From assembly GCF_005889715.1 (NCBI RefSeq), contig NZ_VCKW01000023.1:1-52531 (forward strand): a stretch of DNA of 52,531 nucleotides. The letters run 5' to 3'. Positions 1 through 7,024 of the stretch are shown here, piece after piece (positions within the stretch are counted from its first letter, which is position 1; each line of letters starts with the position of its first letter). This DNA is from Actinomadura soli. GTDB lineage: Bacteria > Actinomycetota > Actinomycetes > Streptosporangiales > Streptosporangiaceae. Made by a program: the position numbers and the translations under genes. The notes beneath the pieces were generated by a model, which was given only the letters and a program-made list of their open reading frames with translations, searched no databases and was not told where the DNA came from.

Positions 1-2
1 GC

Positions 3-98
3 CACTACGCCGCCATCGGCGGTACGTTCACCGGCAAGCCGGGCGGCGGCGCAGTCGGGATGTTCCAGCGGGGCGGGGCGGTGTGGCTGGACGTGTGA
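3..98 (+). CDS. C-terminal end of an unidentified protein (partial, runs off the left edge)
   Basis: An open frame enters from the left edge and stops at TGA 96-98. The 31 visible residues are rich in Gly and Ala with aromatic residues near the end (HYAAIGG at the start, AVWLDV at the end), which looks like the tail of a globular or exported domain. There is no LPXTG-type motif or hydrophobic tail, so it is not obviously a substrate of the neighbouring sortase. Too little is present to name a family. The frame choice is inferred because it has coding-like composition and no stop. Confidence 0.45.
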   Translation, partial: HYAAIGGTFTGKPGGGAVGMFQRGGAVWLDV

Positions 99-328
99 GT
101 GTGGACGGGTGCGGTGCCGTGACCAGGCGCGGTGACGTGGGCGGGCGGTACCTCGGTGCCAACCGGTCGGGGACGGTGACGGTCGGTGAGGCGCCTGGCC
201 CCCAAACCGACGGGGACGCCAAGTGCCCCGACACTGGACGTCCAGAATGGGCGAGCCGGTGGCGTCCCAGCGGGGGGACGGTCGGCGGCCTCGGAACGGG
301 CGCGTCGTGATCGAAGGCGGGGCGCACG

Positions 329-1018
329 TCAGCGGGCCTCCCCGTCGCCGGCTCGCACCAGGTGACCGAAGGCGATGACGTTGTCGGTGTAGTGGCCGCT
401 GCGGCGGTCGAAACGTCCGCCGCAGGTGATCAGTCGGATCGCCGGGTAGCCGGGATCGCCATAGACCCGCCGGGTGGGGAACCGGTTCTTGCCGACGTGT
501 TCGACCGAGTCGATCCGGAACACGGCGGTGCGGCCGTCGGCGCGCAGGACGCTCGCGCGGTCGCCGGGGCGGAGGTCGCCCAGCCGGTGGAAGATCGCGG
601 GGCCGGTGGCCGTGTCCACATGCCCGATGATCACAGCCGCGCCGCGGCTGCCGGGTGCGGCGCCGAGGCGGTACCAGCCCGCTTCGTCGGCGCGGCGGAG
701 CGGTGGCGTCTCGACGGTCTGGTCCGGGTTCTTGGCCAGCGTCATCAGCGGCGTCCGGACGTCGATCCGCGGCACGTCGAGGCGGAGCGGCACCGAACGC
801 GGCAGCGCTGGGCCGGTGACAGGCCCAGGGGCTCCGGCGGTCTCGGCGGGCCGGGCGCCGCCGGGAGGGGCGGACACGCCGGACGCGGGCATTGGCGAAG
901 CCGCGGTCGCCGGGCGATCCCGGTACGCCTGGACGACCAGAAAAGCCGTCACGACCAGGCCGGACAGCCCGACGGCAACAGCCGCCAGGATGCGCGGACG
1001 CCGGCCACGATGCACCAC
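329..1018 (-). CDS. Class F-type sortase (membrane-anchored cysteine transpeptidase)
   Basis: Sortases cut a C-terminal sorting signal and join the protein to a cell-surface acceptor. This protein has a short basic N-terminus (RRPR), one signal-anchor helix (ILAAVAVGLSGLVVTAFLVV), a Pro/Ala-rich linker and a sortase fold. The catalytic His lies in IIGHVDT and the catalytic Cys in LITCGG, followed by FDRRSGHYTDN, as in actinobacterial class F enzymes. The frame is open up to 1141, but I chose GTG at 1018: GGAGG lies about 10 nt upstream, and this start puts the basic residues and helix at the N-terminus. It stands alone, and no substrate with a sorting motif is visible in the window. The family call is firm; the physiological substrate is unknown. 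Confidence 0.85.
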   Translation of the reverse strand: MVHRGRRPRILAAVAVGLSGLVVTAFLVVQAYRDRPATAASPMPASGVSAPPGGARPAETAGAPGPVTGPALPRSVPLRLDVPRIDVRTPLMTLAKNPDQTVETPPLRRADEAGWYRLGAAPGSRGAAVIIGHVDTATGPAIFHRLGDLRPGDRASVLRADGRTAVFRIDSVEHVGKNRFPTRRVYGDPGYPAIRLITCGGRFDRRSGHYTDNVIAFGHLVRAGDGEAR

Positions 1019-1493
1019 GGGACGCACTCCTCCCCGGCTCGTCCACGGGAATGTCGCCACGGACCGTGACGCAGGTCGAACCGTAATGCCTGCTGTGAAG
1101 ATTTGCCCCTTGTGGTGAGTAAAGCCGCAGATGAACGGCATGTAACAAGTGAGGGTGGTTGGTCATGATCAGCCTGCAATGGCCTTCTTGTCGCGGTCGC
1201 TTCCCCTCGTTCGCCCCAGGCCAAGGCCCCGTCCGGCTGCCGCTGAATACGGCGTCTGACCTGCGGAAACGTGACCGCAGCCGAGGAAGGGTCGCGACCG
1301 GGCAAGGGACGCCCGGCGAGCGCGCGACGACGGACTAGCACCCCAAAGCGGCTACAAAGATCGCCGACCGGAAGCGGCCACCCAGCGGAGCCGAAAAGTA
1401 GTTCTCGCAGGTCAATGCCGGGTTCAGTGGTCCATCGTCCGTGTCCGAAACGGTCGTTCTTGGTGGGCCAGCCGCTGGCGCCGCACGGTGTCC
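1019..1493. other. Intergenic region between sortase and MerR genes
   Basis: No convincing gene. The left part holds the sortase ribosome site (GGAGG near 1029) and the unused in-frame extension of that gene. The right part up to the MerR promoter is GC-rich with no recognisable coding pattern, repeat or hairpin. The long open frames here on both strands have no family-like sequence. Confidence 0.5.
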
Positions 1494-1524
1494 TTGACCC
1501 TGACGTTGCGTCAACGTGTGTCAT
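1494..1524 (+). promoter_or_regulatory. MerR-type promoter with 19-bp spacer and dyad operator
   Basis: TTGACC at 1494-1499 and TGTCAT at 1519-1524 are separated by exactly 19 bp, the elongated spacer that MerR activators untwist. The inverted repeat TGACG-ttg-CGTCA (1501-1513) sits inside the spacer. Transcription would begin about 7 nt after the -10, at or next to the ATG at 1531, so the mRNA is probably leaderless. This predicts autoregulation by the downstream gene product. Confidence 0.75.
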
Positions 1525-1530
1525 GGGGGC

Positions 1531-2286
1531 ATGCGGATCGGCGAACTGGCCGGGCTGGTCGGGGTGTCCACCCGGACCGTGCGGCATTACCACCACCTGG
1601 GGCTGTTGCCCGAGCCCGAGCGGCTGGCGAACGGGTACCGGGAGTACCGGCTGCGGGACGCCGTCGTGCTCGCCCGGGTACGGAGGCTGGCGGAGCTGGG
1701 GCTCGCGCTGGACGAGATCCGGGACGTCCTCGCCGACGAGCGGGGACGGGACCTGCGCGAGGTCATGGCCGAACTGGACGCGGACCTGGCCAGGCAGCAG
1801 GAGGCGATCGGGGCGCGCAGGGCGCGGCTGGCGGCGTTGCTGGCGGACGGCGAGCTGGGCGCCGACTCGGTGGTGTCGCCGGAGTTGGCGGACATCCTGC
1901 GGGCCCTGCCGCGCGGCTCGCGGTTCGCCGACGCCGACCGGGGGATGCTGGCGCTCGTCGAGACCGCGGCGGAGACGGCAGCGCCCGCGGGCACCGCGCG
2001 GCCTGCGGAGCCGCGGTTCGCGACGATGCTGCGGCCGCTCACCGAGCCGGGAGCGGCGGCGCGGGTGGAACGGATCTGTTCGCGGCTGGACGAGATCGCC
2101 GGGGCGACGACGGACGACCCCCGGATTCCCGGGATCGCCGACGAGATCGTGGCCCTTCTGCCGGACGCCCTGGCGGCCCTCATGGTCGCGGAAGGCATGG
2201 GCGGCGAGTGGCTGGACGAGATGCCCGCCGCGCAGGGCGAGGTCTTCCGGCTCGTCCTGAAGACGCTGCGGGACCGGACGTGCTGA
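1531..2286 (+). CDS. MerR family transcriptional regulator
   Basis: The N-terminus (MRIGELAGLVGVSTRTVRHY) is a textbook MerR winged helix-turn-helix, followed by the GYREYRLRD wing and a coiled dimerisation helix to about residue 110. The remaining ~140 residues form an effector/adaptor domain without the Cys pattern of metal sensors, so the ligand is unknown. I chose ATG 1531 because the family motif begins there and no ribosome site serves the upstream in-frame GTG at 1516. The promoter geometry suggests a leaderless transcript. The next small frame overlaps the end of this gene, suggesting a former two-gene operon with a membrane protein. Confidence 0.9.
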   Translation: MRIGELAGLVGVSTRTVRHYHHLGLLPEPERLANGYREYRLRDAVVLARVRRLAELGLALDEIRDVLADERGRDLREVMAELDADLARQQEAIGARRARLAALLADGELGADSVVSPELADILRALPRGSRFADADRGMLALVETAAETAAPAGTARPAEPRFATMLRPLTEPGAAARVERICSRLDEIAGATTDDPRIPGIADEIVALLPDALAALMVAEGMGGEWLDEMPAAQGEVFRLVLKTLRDRTC

Positions 2287-2396
2287 CCGTCGCGCGGGCC
2301 GCCTTGTACGGGGCGGTGCCCGCCGAGGTGGTTTTCGCCGTGCTGCTCGTGTCGGGCGTGCCGTTGCCCCGTCTCGTGGTCGGCCCCGCTGGTTGA
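2280..2396 (+). pseudogene. Truncated membrane-protein gene coupled to the MerR gene
   Basis: GTG at 2280 overlaps the MerR stop codon in the arrangement GTGCTGA, typical of translational coupling. The product would be 38 residues: a short N-terminus, then a hydrophobic run (ALYGAVPAEVVFAVLLVSG), then PLPRLVV and a stop. This looks like the first helix of a larger integral membrane protein cut off after about 35 residues, because nothing similar continues downstream in another frame. A genuine single-helix small protein is the alternative. Confidence 0.45.
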
Positions 2397-2873
2397 CGTC
2401 CTCCTTGGAACCCGGGCCTGACTTCCCTGGACGAGTCATCGAAACTCAGCGATGCGGGGCGGGGACGGGGCACCACGGCCGAATCCATTGAGAAACGATA
2501 AAGAAACGTGCCGGTGTGTTGCATTGGGGCGTTGATGTTCCATCCCCGAATGGAGTGGAATGCGCATAGCTCGGCACCGCCCGTCAACCGATTCGGAACC
2601 TTCACGGCGATTCACACTTGGGGCTGCTCGGCGCCTTACCACGCGCCACCCAGCACTCTTACAGCAGTGCCGGTTTCTCCATCCTCGGAGAACTCGTCGT
2701 GACCGTATCGGCGGAGAATTCGTCCCACGAGTACGTCGCCGCCCACATTTTCGCTCCCGTGACCCTCCGCCTGACTCTCCGCCCAACGAAAGCCCACACG
2801 TGCACGCCACGGCGTGTGTGGACCAGGTCAATACCGGAACGGGCCAGGTTGGCGGGACAGGAGGTGAGGGTTT
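2397..2873. other. Intergenic region with no gene seen
   Basis: About 480 bases without a convincing gene. Base composition is noticeably less GC-rich around 2500-2760 than in neighbouring genes. Open frames here give arginine/proline-rich or low-complexity translations with no family pattern. This may be the decayed remainder of the membrane-protein gene truncated at 2396, but no recognisable residues survive. Confidence 0.4.
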
Positions 2874-2913
2874 GGTCTACCTGTCCCCGTTTGGCCGGTC
2901 CAGGGGGTAGACC
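2874..2913 (+). promoter_or_regulatory. Inverted repeat overlapping the ribosome-site region of the PP2C-like gene
   Basis: GGTCTACC (2874-2881) and GGTAGACC (2906-2913) are perfect 8-base complements flanking 24 bases. The G-rich stretch that would serve as ribosome site for a start at 2921 lies in and beside the right arm. It could be an operator or an mRNA hairpin limiting translation. Confidence 0.35.
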
Positions 2914-2920
2914 TGCATCT

Positions 2921-3658
2921 GTGCAGGTGAGTTATGTGAGTGAGGCGACTCCGGGACGGGAGAACGAGGACTTCGTCGCAGCGGGGCCGGGGTGGGTCGT
3001 GTTGCTGGACGGGGCGACGGCGCCCGCGGGGGTGGACAGCGGATGCCGGCACGACCCGGCGTGGCTGGTGCGCAGGCTGGGCGGACGGATCGCGGCGCTG
3101 CTCGCCCTGGAGGACGGCAAGCCGCTGCCGGACCTGGTGGCCGAGGCGATCAAGGTGACCGGCGAGGCGCACACGAGGACGTGCGATCTGCAGAATCCGG
3201 ACAGCCCGTCCGCGACGGTGTCGCTGCTGCGGCGCCGCGACGACGCGGTGGAGTGGTTCGTCCTGGCCGATTCGCCGATCGTGATGGACGTCGGCGAGAT
3301 CCGGGTCTTCCGGGACGACCGCGTCGACCATCTGCCCAGCTACACGCTCGAGGGCGTCCGCAGGTCCCGCAACAGCCCGGGCGGGTTCTGGGTGGCCAGC
3401 ACGAAACCGGAGGCCGCGTACGAGGGGCTGACCGGTGAGGTGCCGGTGCGGGGGCTGAGGCGGGCGGCGGTGCTGAGCGACGGCGCGTCCAGGCTGGTGG
3501 AGCGCTTCGGCCAGATGGGATGGGACGACCTGCTCCGGCTCCTGGACGAGGAAGGCCCGCGCGAACTCGTCAGAAGGACCAGGGAGGCGGAGGCGTCAGC
3601 ACCCGGCGCACGGGGAAAGCGATACGACGACGCCACCGCCGTCCTGGTCCGCTTCTGA
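2921..3658 (+). CDS. PP2C-like (PPM family) phosphatase-fold protein
   Basis: The 245-residue protein begins VQVSYVSEATPGRENEDF and continues WVVLLDGAT. This matches the opening of PPM/PP2C phosphatases, where Glu/Asp of NED and D-G in LLDGAT bind metal. VLSDGASRLV near residue 185 and RYDDATAVLVRF at the end match the later metal-binding Asp motifs. The short length and divergence from SpoIIE-type proteins mean the substrate cannot be assigned. Starts are possible at 2921, 2927 and 2936; I chose 2921 because relatives begin just before the Tyr of this motif, although AGGTGA at 2924-2929 would suit 2936. It is not in an operon. Confidence 0.7.
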   Translation: MQVSYVSEATPGRENEDFVAAGPGWVVLLDGATAPAGVDSGCRHDPAWLVRRLGGRIAALLALEDGKPLPDLVAEAIKVTGEAHTRTCDLQNPDSPSATVSLLRRRDDAVEWFVLADSPIVMDVGEIRVFRDDRVDHLPSYTLEGVRRSRNSPGGFWVASTKPEAAYEGLTGEVPVRGLRRAAVLSDGASRLVERFGQMGWDDLLRLLDEEGPRELVRRTREAEASAPGARGKRYDDATAVLVRF

Positions 3659-3695
3659 CTCGCTGTTGAGCCCGCCGAGCCCGCCGGGCCGGGGT

Positions 3696-4727
3696 TCAGC
3701 GTTTCGCGGGCGGGATGTGGGCCCACCAGTTGTCGAGGTCTTCGGGCAGGTACGCGGCTTCGACGCGGATGCTGGCGGCCATCATCGGGAAGCGGCGTCC
3801 GGCCGGGAACGTCCGCTCGTAGGACGGCGGGTCGATCACGACGACGCGGGTGCCGTTGACGAGCGGGATGTCGGCGGGCACGCCCTCGTTCCAGATCCAT
3901 TCGCCGTGCGCGTCGACGAGATTCCATGGGCTGGAGACGACCGGCGGTCCGGGCGGGACGTCGGCGTTCAGGAAGCAGGCGAGGATCTCTGGGGCGGGAC
4001 GGTCCCCGGTCAGGCCGCCCGGGCGTCCGATGAGGGCGCCGGCGAGCAGGACGTGCAGCTGGAAGTTGTCGCCGATGCCGCCTATGGCGACCGTCCAGCC
4101 CTTGCGGCTCGCACGGTCGAGGACGAGGAGCCGCTCACCGTCCAGGACGCGCAGCAGCGCGTGGTAGTGGTCCATCTGCCCGAGGTACTGGACGGCCTGC
4201 CCCGCGGTGAGCGCGCGGGAATCGCGGTCGGTCAGCCCTGCGCGGATGGACGGCGCGTTCTGCAGCACCGTGGATCCCGCCATCACGTACTGCGGCAGCG
4301 CGAACCACGCCATTATCGCGCCGACCGTGCCGTCCCCGAGCTTCGGCGCGACCGTGTCGACGGCCTGCTGGGACGGCTGCTCGTCCTGCATGTCGGGCGG
4401 TTTGCCGCCCGTGGCCTCCTCCCAGGCGTTGGCGAACGCCAGCGCCCCCGAGGTGACCTCGGTGATCCGCTCGACGACGGCCCGCCCGGCGGCCGTCTCG
4501 GCGTCGGCGCCGTTCTCGATCCATGCGCCGGTGACGATGGCGAGCCAGCCGCCTAGGTTCGGCGGCGCCTCGGCGATGCCGTCCGCCAGGCGCGGCATCG
4601 CGGCGTTCATCTCGGTGGGGGAGGCGGTCTGGGACGCCTCCATGAGCTGTGGCAGCAGGTCGCCGAAGGACCTGTCCTCGACGACCGCCGCCCGGACGAT
4701 CTGATCTGCGAGCTGATGGAGAGCCAT
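3696..4727 (-). CDS. Unrecognised 343-residue actinobacterial protein
   Basis: I do not recognise this family. The protein is soluble in appearance, with no signal peptide or transmembrane helix. The N-terminal 110 residues are helical and acidic (MALHQLADQIVRAAVVEDR). The middle is mixed, with QYVMAGSTVLQNAPSI. The C-terminal third is rich in Trp and Pro (SSPWNLVDAHGEWIWNEG, LDNWWAHIPPAKR), suggesting a beta-rich binding domain. The start ATG 4727 is the first in frame. Codon use is fully typical of the genome, so it is very likely expressed. The upstream side is a 22-bp tandem repeat array and tRNA-Thr. Function unknown. Confidence 0.7.
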   Translation of the reverse strand: MALHQLADQIVRAAVVEDRSFGDLLPQLMEASQTASPTEMNAAMPRLADGIAEAPPNLGGWLAIVTGAWIENGADAETAAGRAVVERITEVTSGALAFANAWEEATGGKPPDMQDEQPSQQAVDTVAPKLGDGTVGAIMAWFALPQYVMAGSTVLQNAPSIRAGLTDRDSRALTAGQAVQYLGQMDHYHALLRVLDGERLLVLDRASRKGWTVAIGGIGDNFQLHVLLAGALIGRPGGLTGDRPAPEILACFLNADVPPGPPVVSSPWNLVDAHGEWIWNEGVPADIPLVNGTRVVVIDPPSYERTFPAGRRFPMMAASIRVEAAYLPEDLDNWWAHIPPAKR

Positions 4728-4796
4728 GCTTGATCACCCTGGCACAGCGGACGGGACACCGGTTCGGCGGGGGCGGGCACCTGCCCCCGCTGATCA

Positions 4797-4948
4797 GCGC
4801 GGACGCCCCAGGCCCCGGGCGCGGACGCCCCAGGTCCCGGGCGCGGACGCCCCAGGTCCCGGGCGCGGACGCCCCAGGTCCCGGGCGCGGACGCCCCAGG
4901 TCCCGGGCGCGGACGCCCCAGGCCGCGGGCGCGGACGCCGGAGGTCCG
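4797..4948. repeat. 22-bp GC-rich tandem repeat array (minisatellite), about 7 copies
   Basis: A 22-base unit starting GCGCGGACGCCCCAGG and ending TCCCGG recurs with exact spacing from 4797, 4819, 4841, 4863, 4885, 4907 and a diverged last copy at 4929. Central copies are identical; the first and last two carry substitutions. The unit length is not a multiple of three, so the array is unlikely to be coding. It lies between the 5' end of the unrecognised gene and the tRNA-Thr promoter. There are no unique spacers, so it is not CRISPR. Confidence 0.9.
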
Positions 4949-4975
4949 AACGGGGACGCCCGGGCCTCAAACCGG

Positions 4976-5005
4976 TTCGCGCCATCAGCCCGGGCCGTGT
5001 ATGGT
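4976..5005 (+). promoter_or_regulatory. Probable tRNA-Thr promoter
   Basis: TTCGCG (4976-4981) and TATGGT (5000-5005) are separated by 18 bp and end 19 bases before the mature tRNA 5' end, the usual placement for actinobacterial tRNA promoters. The assignment is by position and consensus only. Confidence 0.4.
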
Positions 5006-5024
5006 TTCACTGCGCGAACGACGC

Positions 5025-5097
5025 GCCCCTTTAGCTCAGTCGGCAGAGCGTCTCCATGGTAAGGAGAAGGTCTACGGTTCGATTCCGTAAAGGGGCT
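5025..5097 (+). tRNA. tRNA-Thr (anticodon GGT)
   Basis: A 73-base cloverleaf. The acceptor stem GCCCCTT pairs perfectly with AAGGGGC (5090-5096), with discriminator T at 5097. The anticodon stem TCTCC/GGAGA encloses ATGGTAA with anticodon GGT at 5058-5060, and the T-arm is TACGG-TTCGATT-CCGTA. The CCA end is not encoded (TCA follows), as is common in actinobacteria. GGT reads ACC and ACU threonine codons. Confidence 0.97.
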
Positions 5098-5108
5098 CAC
5101 GGCATTCC

Positions 5109-5135
5109 GGCCGCCATCCGACCAGGACGGCGGCC
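5109..5135 (+). terminator. Terminator after tRNA-Thr
   Basis: GGCCGCC (5109-5115) pairs with GGCGGCC (5129-5135), and the stem continues inward (TCC/GGA) after one mismatch. TTCGTCG follows. It is a GC-rich hairpin with a weak T-tract, the usual actinobacterial form. Confidence 0.6.
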
Positions 5136-5343
5136 TTCGTCGTTCCAGAACCTCCGAGGGCTTCCCAGTGCCCTCCTGGACCTCCCAGCGCTTTTCCCGG
5201 ATTCGCTCCATACAGGGGCCTGTGATACCGTCCCACCGGTTCCAGTCCGACGTTTCGCAGGTCATCGGCGCAGCCGGTAGCCTGGGACGCGGTCCGGGGG
5301 AGCCCCCGAAGCCGATTCCCGATCTTCAACCGGGTTTTCGTGT

Positions 5344-5373
5344 TTCCGGGGTTCGGTGAGCATCCGGTATCCT
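5344..5373 (+). promoter_or_regulatory. Possible tRNA-Met promoter
   Basis: TTCCGG (5344-5349) and TATCCT (5368-5373) lie 18 bp apart and 27 bases before the tRNA. The -10 is reasonable and the -35 weak. The rest of 5136-5343 shows no gene. Confidence 0.35.
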
Positions 5374-5400
5374 TGCATTCCGGTCCACACCGACCAGCGC

Positions 5401-5474
5401 GGCGGGGTAGCTCAGTCAGGCAGAGCAAGCGGCTCATAATCGCTGTGTCGCCGGTTCAAGTCCGGCCCTCGCTA
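5401..5474 (+). tRNA. tRNA-Met (anticodon CAT, elongator type)
   Basis: A 74-base cloverleaf. The anticodon arm AGCGG-CTCATAA-TCGCT places CAT at 5435-5437. The T-arm is GCCGG-TTCAAGT-CCGGC, the variable loop GTGTC and the discriminator A. The acceptor pairs GGCGGGG with CCTCGCT, giving G.U wobbles at 1:72 and 5:68. It lacks the C1xA72 mismatch and the three G:C pairs below the anticodon loop that mark initiator tRNA, so it is an elongator. ACTA rather than CCA follows. The wobble pair at 1:72 is unusual and is noted as a finding. Confidence 0.93.
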
Positions 5475-5596
5475 CTACCCATGTCATCTCACCTCCGTCC
5501 CGGGGGTGAGCGGGCCTGGGTCCAACCGCCGGCCGCCCGTCCTGGGCGACCGACGTCCGAACGTTCCTTGTCCCCAGCTCAGAAAGGCACTCCATC

Positions 5597-5761
5597 GTGG
5601 CTGCCACCGACGTCCGGCCGAAGATCACGCTGGCCTGCCAGGAGTGCAAGCACCGCAACTACATCACGCGGAAGAACCGGCGCAACGACCCGGACCGCCT
5701 TGAGATCAAGAAGTACTGCCCCAACTGCCGGACCCACCGTCCGCACCGGGAGACCCGCTAG
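5597..5761 (+). CDS. rpmG: 50S ribosomal protein L33
   Basis: A 54-residue protein starting at GTG 5597 (reads [18 protein letters not shown] after initiation) with AAAGG about 9 bases upstream. Two zinc knuckles, CQEC and CPNC, mark this as the Cys-containing, zinc-binding form of L33; a Cys-free paralogue often replaces it under zinc limitation. The [18 protein letters not shown] and [15 protein letters not shown] motifs are family hallmarks. The position directly before hadA-hadB matches the mycobacterial rpmG-hadA-hadB order. It was found by reading the frame directly because it is very short. Confidence 0.97.
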   Translation: MAATDVRPKITLACQECKHRNYITRKNRRNDPDRLEIKKYCPNCRTHRPHRETR

Positions 5762-6114
5762 CCGAGCCCGGACGGCGCCGCGGGCCGCGCACGCGCCCGC
5801 AGGCCACCGTCCGCAGGCAGGCCACCGTCCGCAGACCACCGTTTGCAGGCCACGCCGCCTGCACCGGGAGACCCGGCGGTTGAGCGGGCCTTCGACGCCC
5901 GCGAAACGGCGACTTCTTCGCACGCTTGCCCCGACCTGATCAGCCCGTCCTCGCCAGTGAGACCCGCGAGGGCGGGCTGAACGTCGTTCTGTTACCGTCC
6001 GTCCGAGACGGCGAACGCACGCACGCGCGCGCTCGGACGGGCACCCCCGGACACCGCGGGCCCACCCGGGCGCCCGCGCCCCGAAGCCCGTTCGATCTGG
6101 AGGGACGGCACTGC
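5762..6114. other. Intergenic region with short duplicated pieces of the rpmG tail
   Basis: No gene is seen. GCACCGGGAGACCCG, which encodes the last residues of L33, recurs near 5861-5875. A 15-base word GGCCACCGTCCGCAG occurs twice in close succession around 5803-5834. This looks like slippage or duplication debris. The right part must hold the hadA promoter; GGAGGG at 6099-6104 is the hadA ribosome site. Confidence 0.45.
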
Positions 6115-6552
6115 ATGGCACTGAACCGTGATTTCGTCGGGCGGGCGTTCCCGCCCAGCGAACCGTACGAGGTGAGCCGGGTGAAGATCCGCGAGTTCGC
6201 GGACGCCATCGGCGACCACAACCCGATCTACCGCGACCAGGAGGCCGCCAAGGCGGCGGGATACCCCGACGTCATCGCGCCCCCCACCTTCCCGATCGTC
6301 GTCTCCTTCGGCGGCAACGCCCTCGCCGCCCCGGGCCTCGGGCTCAACTTCGCGATGGTCGTCCACGGCGAGCAGCGGTTCGAGTACAGCCGCCCCCTCC
6401 GCGCCGGCGACGTCGTCACCTGCACCACCACGATCACCGAGATCAAGTCGATCGGCAGCAACGAGAAACTCACCGCCGTGACCGACGTCAGGACCGTCGA
6501 GGGCGAGATGATCTGCAAGTCGTACAACACGATCGTGGAGCGAGGGGCCTGA
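6115..6552 (+). CDS. hadA: HadA-like (3R)-hydroxyacyl-ACP dehydratase subunit
   Basis: A 145-residue hot-dog protein (FAS1-type MaoC dehydratase). In HadAB-type enzymes the A subunit shapes the acyl channel and the B subunit supplies catalytic Asp and His. Here the hydratase loop reads AIGDHNPIYRD: Asp34 is kept but the His position is Tyr39, consistent with a non-catalytic partner. FVGRAFPPSEPYEVSRVKI at the start and RPLRAGDVV later are typical. The start ATG 6115 has GGAGGG 10 bases upstream. It overlaps hadB by one base (TGATG), indicating co-translation. The role is the dehydration step of fatty acid elongation; mycolic acids are not implied. Confidence 0.88.
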   Translation: MALNRDFVGRAFPPSEPYEVSRVKIREFADAIGDHNPIYRDQEAAKAAGYPDVIAPPTFPIVVSFGGNALAAPGLGLNFAMVVHGEQRFEYSRPLRAGDVVTCTTTITEIKSIGSNEKLTAVTDVRTVEGEMICKSYNTIVERGA

Positions 6553-6977
6553 TGACCGCCACCGTGAAGTACGCCGACGTCGAGGTCGGCACCGAGATCC
6601 CCGCCCGGACGTATCCGGTCGACCGCGCCGACCTCGTCATGTACGCGGGCGCGTCCGGCGACTTCAACCCGATCCACTGGCGCGAGTCCGCCGCGAAGGC
6701 GGTCGGGCTCCCGAACGTGATCGCGCACGGCATGTACACGATGGCGCAGGGCGGCCGGTTCGTCACCGACTGGACCGGCGACCCGGGCTCCGTGGTGGAC
6801 TACGGGGTACGGTTCTCCTCTCCGGTCGTCGTCCCCGACGAGGGCGGCGCGACCCTGGAGATCGGCGGCAAGGTGGAGGAGAAGCTCGACGACAACAAGG
6901 TCGTCGTGGCGCTCACCGCCAGGTCGGAAGGCCAGAAGGTCCTCACCCGCGCGAAGGCGGTCGTCAAGCTGGCCTGA
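6552..6977 (+). CDS. hadB: HadB-like (3R)-hydroxyacyl-ACP dehydratase, catalytic subunit
   Basis: A 141-residue MaoC hot-dog protein. The hydratase signature YAGASGDFNPIHW carries the expected catalytic Asp37 and His42, matching Asp36/His41 of mycobacterial HadB. NVIAHGMYTMA forms the central helix. The start codon overlaps the hadA stop, so a 1:1 heterodimer is expected. It dehydrates 3-hydroxyacyl-ACP to the enoyl form during fatty acid elongation. No hadC follows; murB comes next, as in other non-mycolate actinobacteria. Confidence 0.92.
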   Translation: MTATVKYADVEVGTEIPARTYPVDRADLVMYAGASGDFNPIHWRESAAKAVGLPNVIAHGMYTMAQGGRFVTDWTGDPGSVVDYGVRFSSPVVVPDEGGATLEIGGKVEEKLDDNKVVVALTARSEGQKVLTRAKAVVKLA

Positions 6978-7024
6978 CCGCCGGCGCGGGCACGGGAGTG
7001 CAGGGTACGGGGAGGGAAAGCGAC

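Noticed and set aside
949..2439. 496-residue minus-strand open frame
   Set aside because: Arg/Pro/Gly-rich translation with no domain; it is antisense to the clear MerR gene and reflects high GC third positions.
4797..4948. Possible CRISPR array
   Set aside because: Repeats are directly abutting 22-base units with no unique spacers and no cas genes nearby.
4649..5062. Coding frame across the 22-bp repeats
   Set aside because: The unit length is not a multiple of three and the frame runs into tRNA-Thr.
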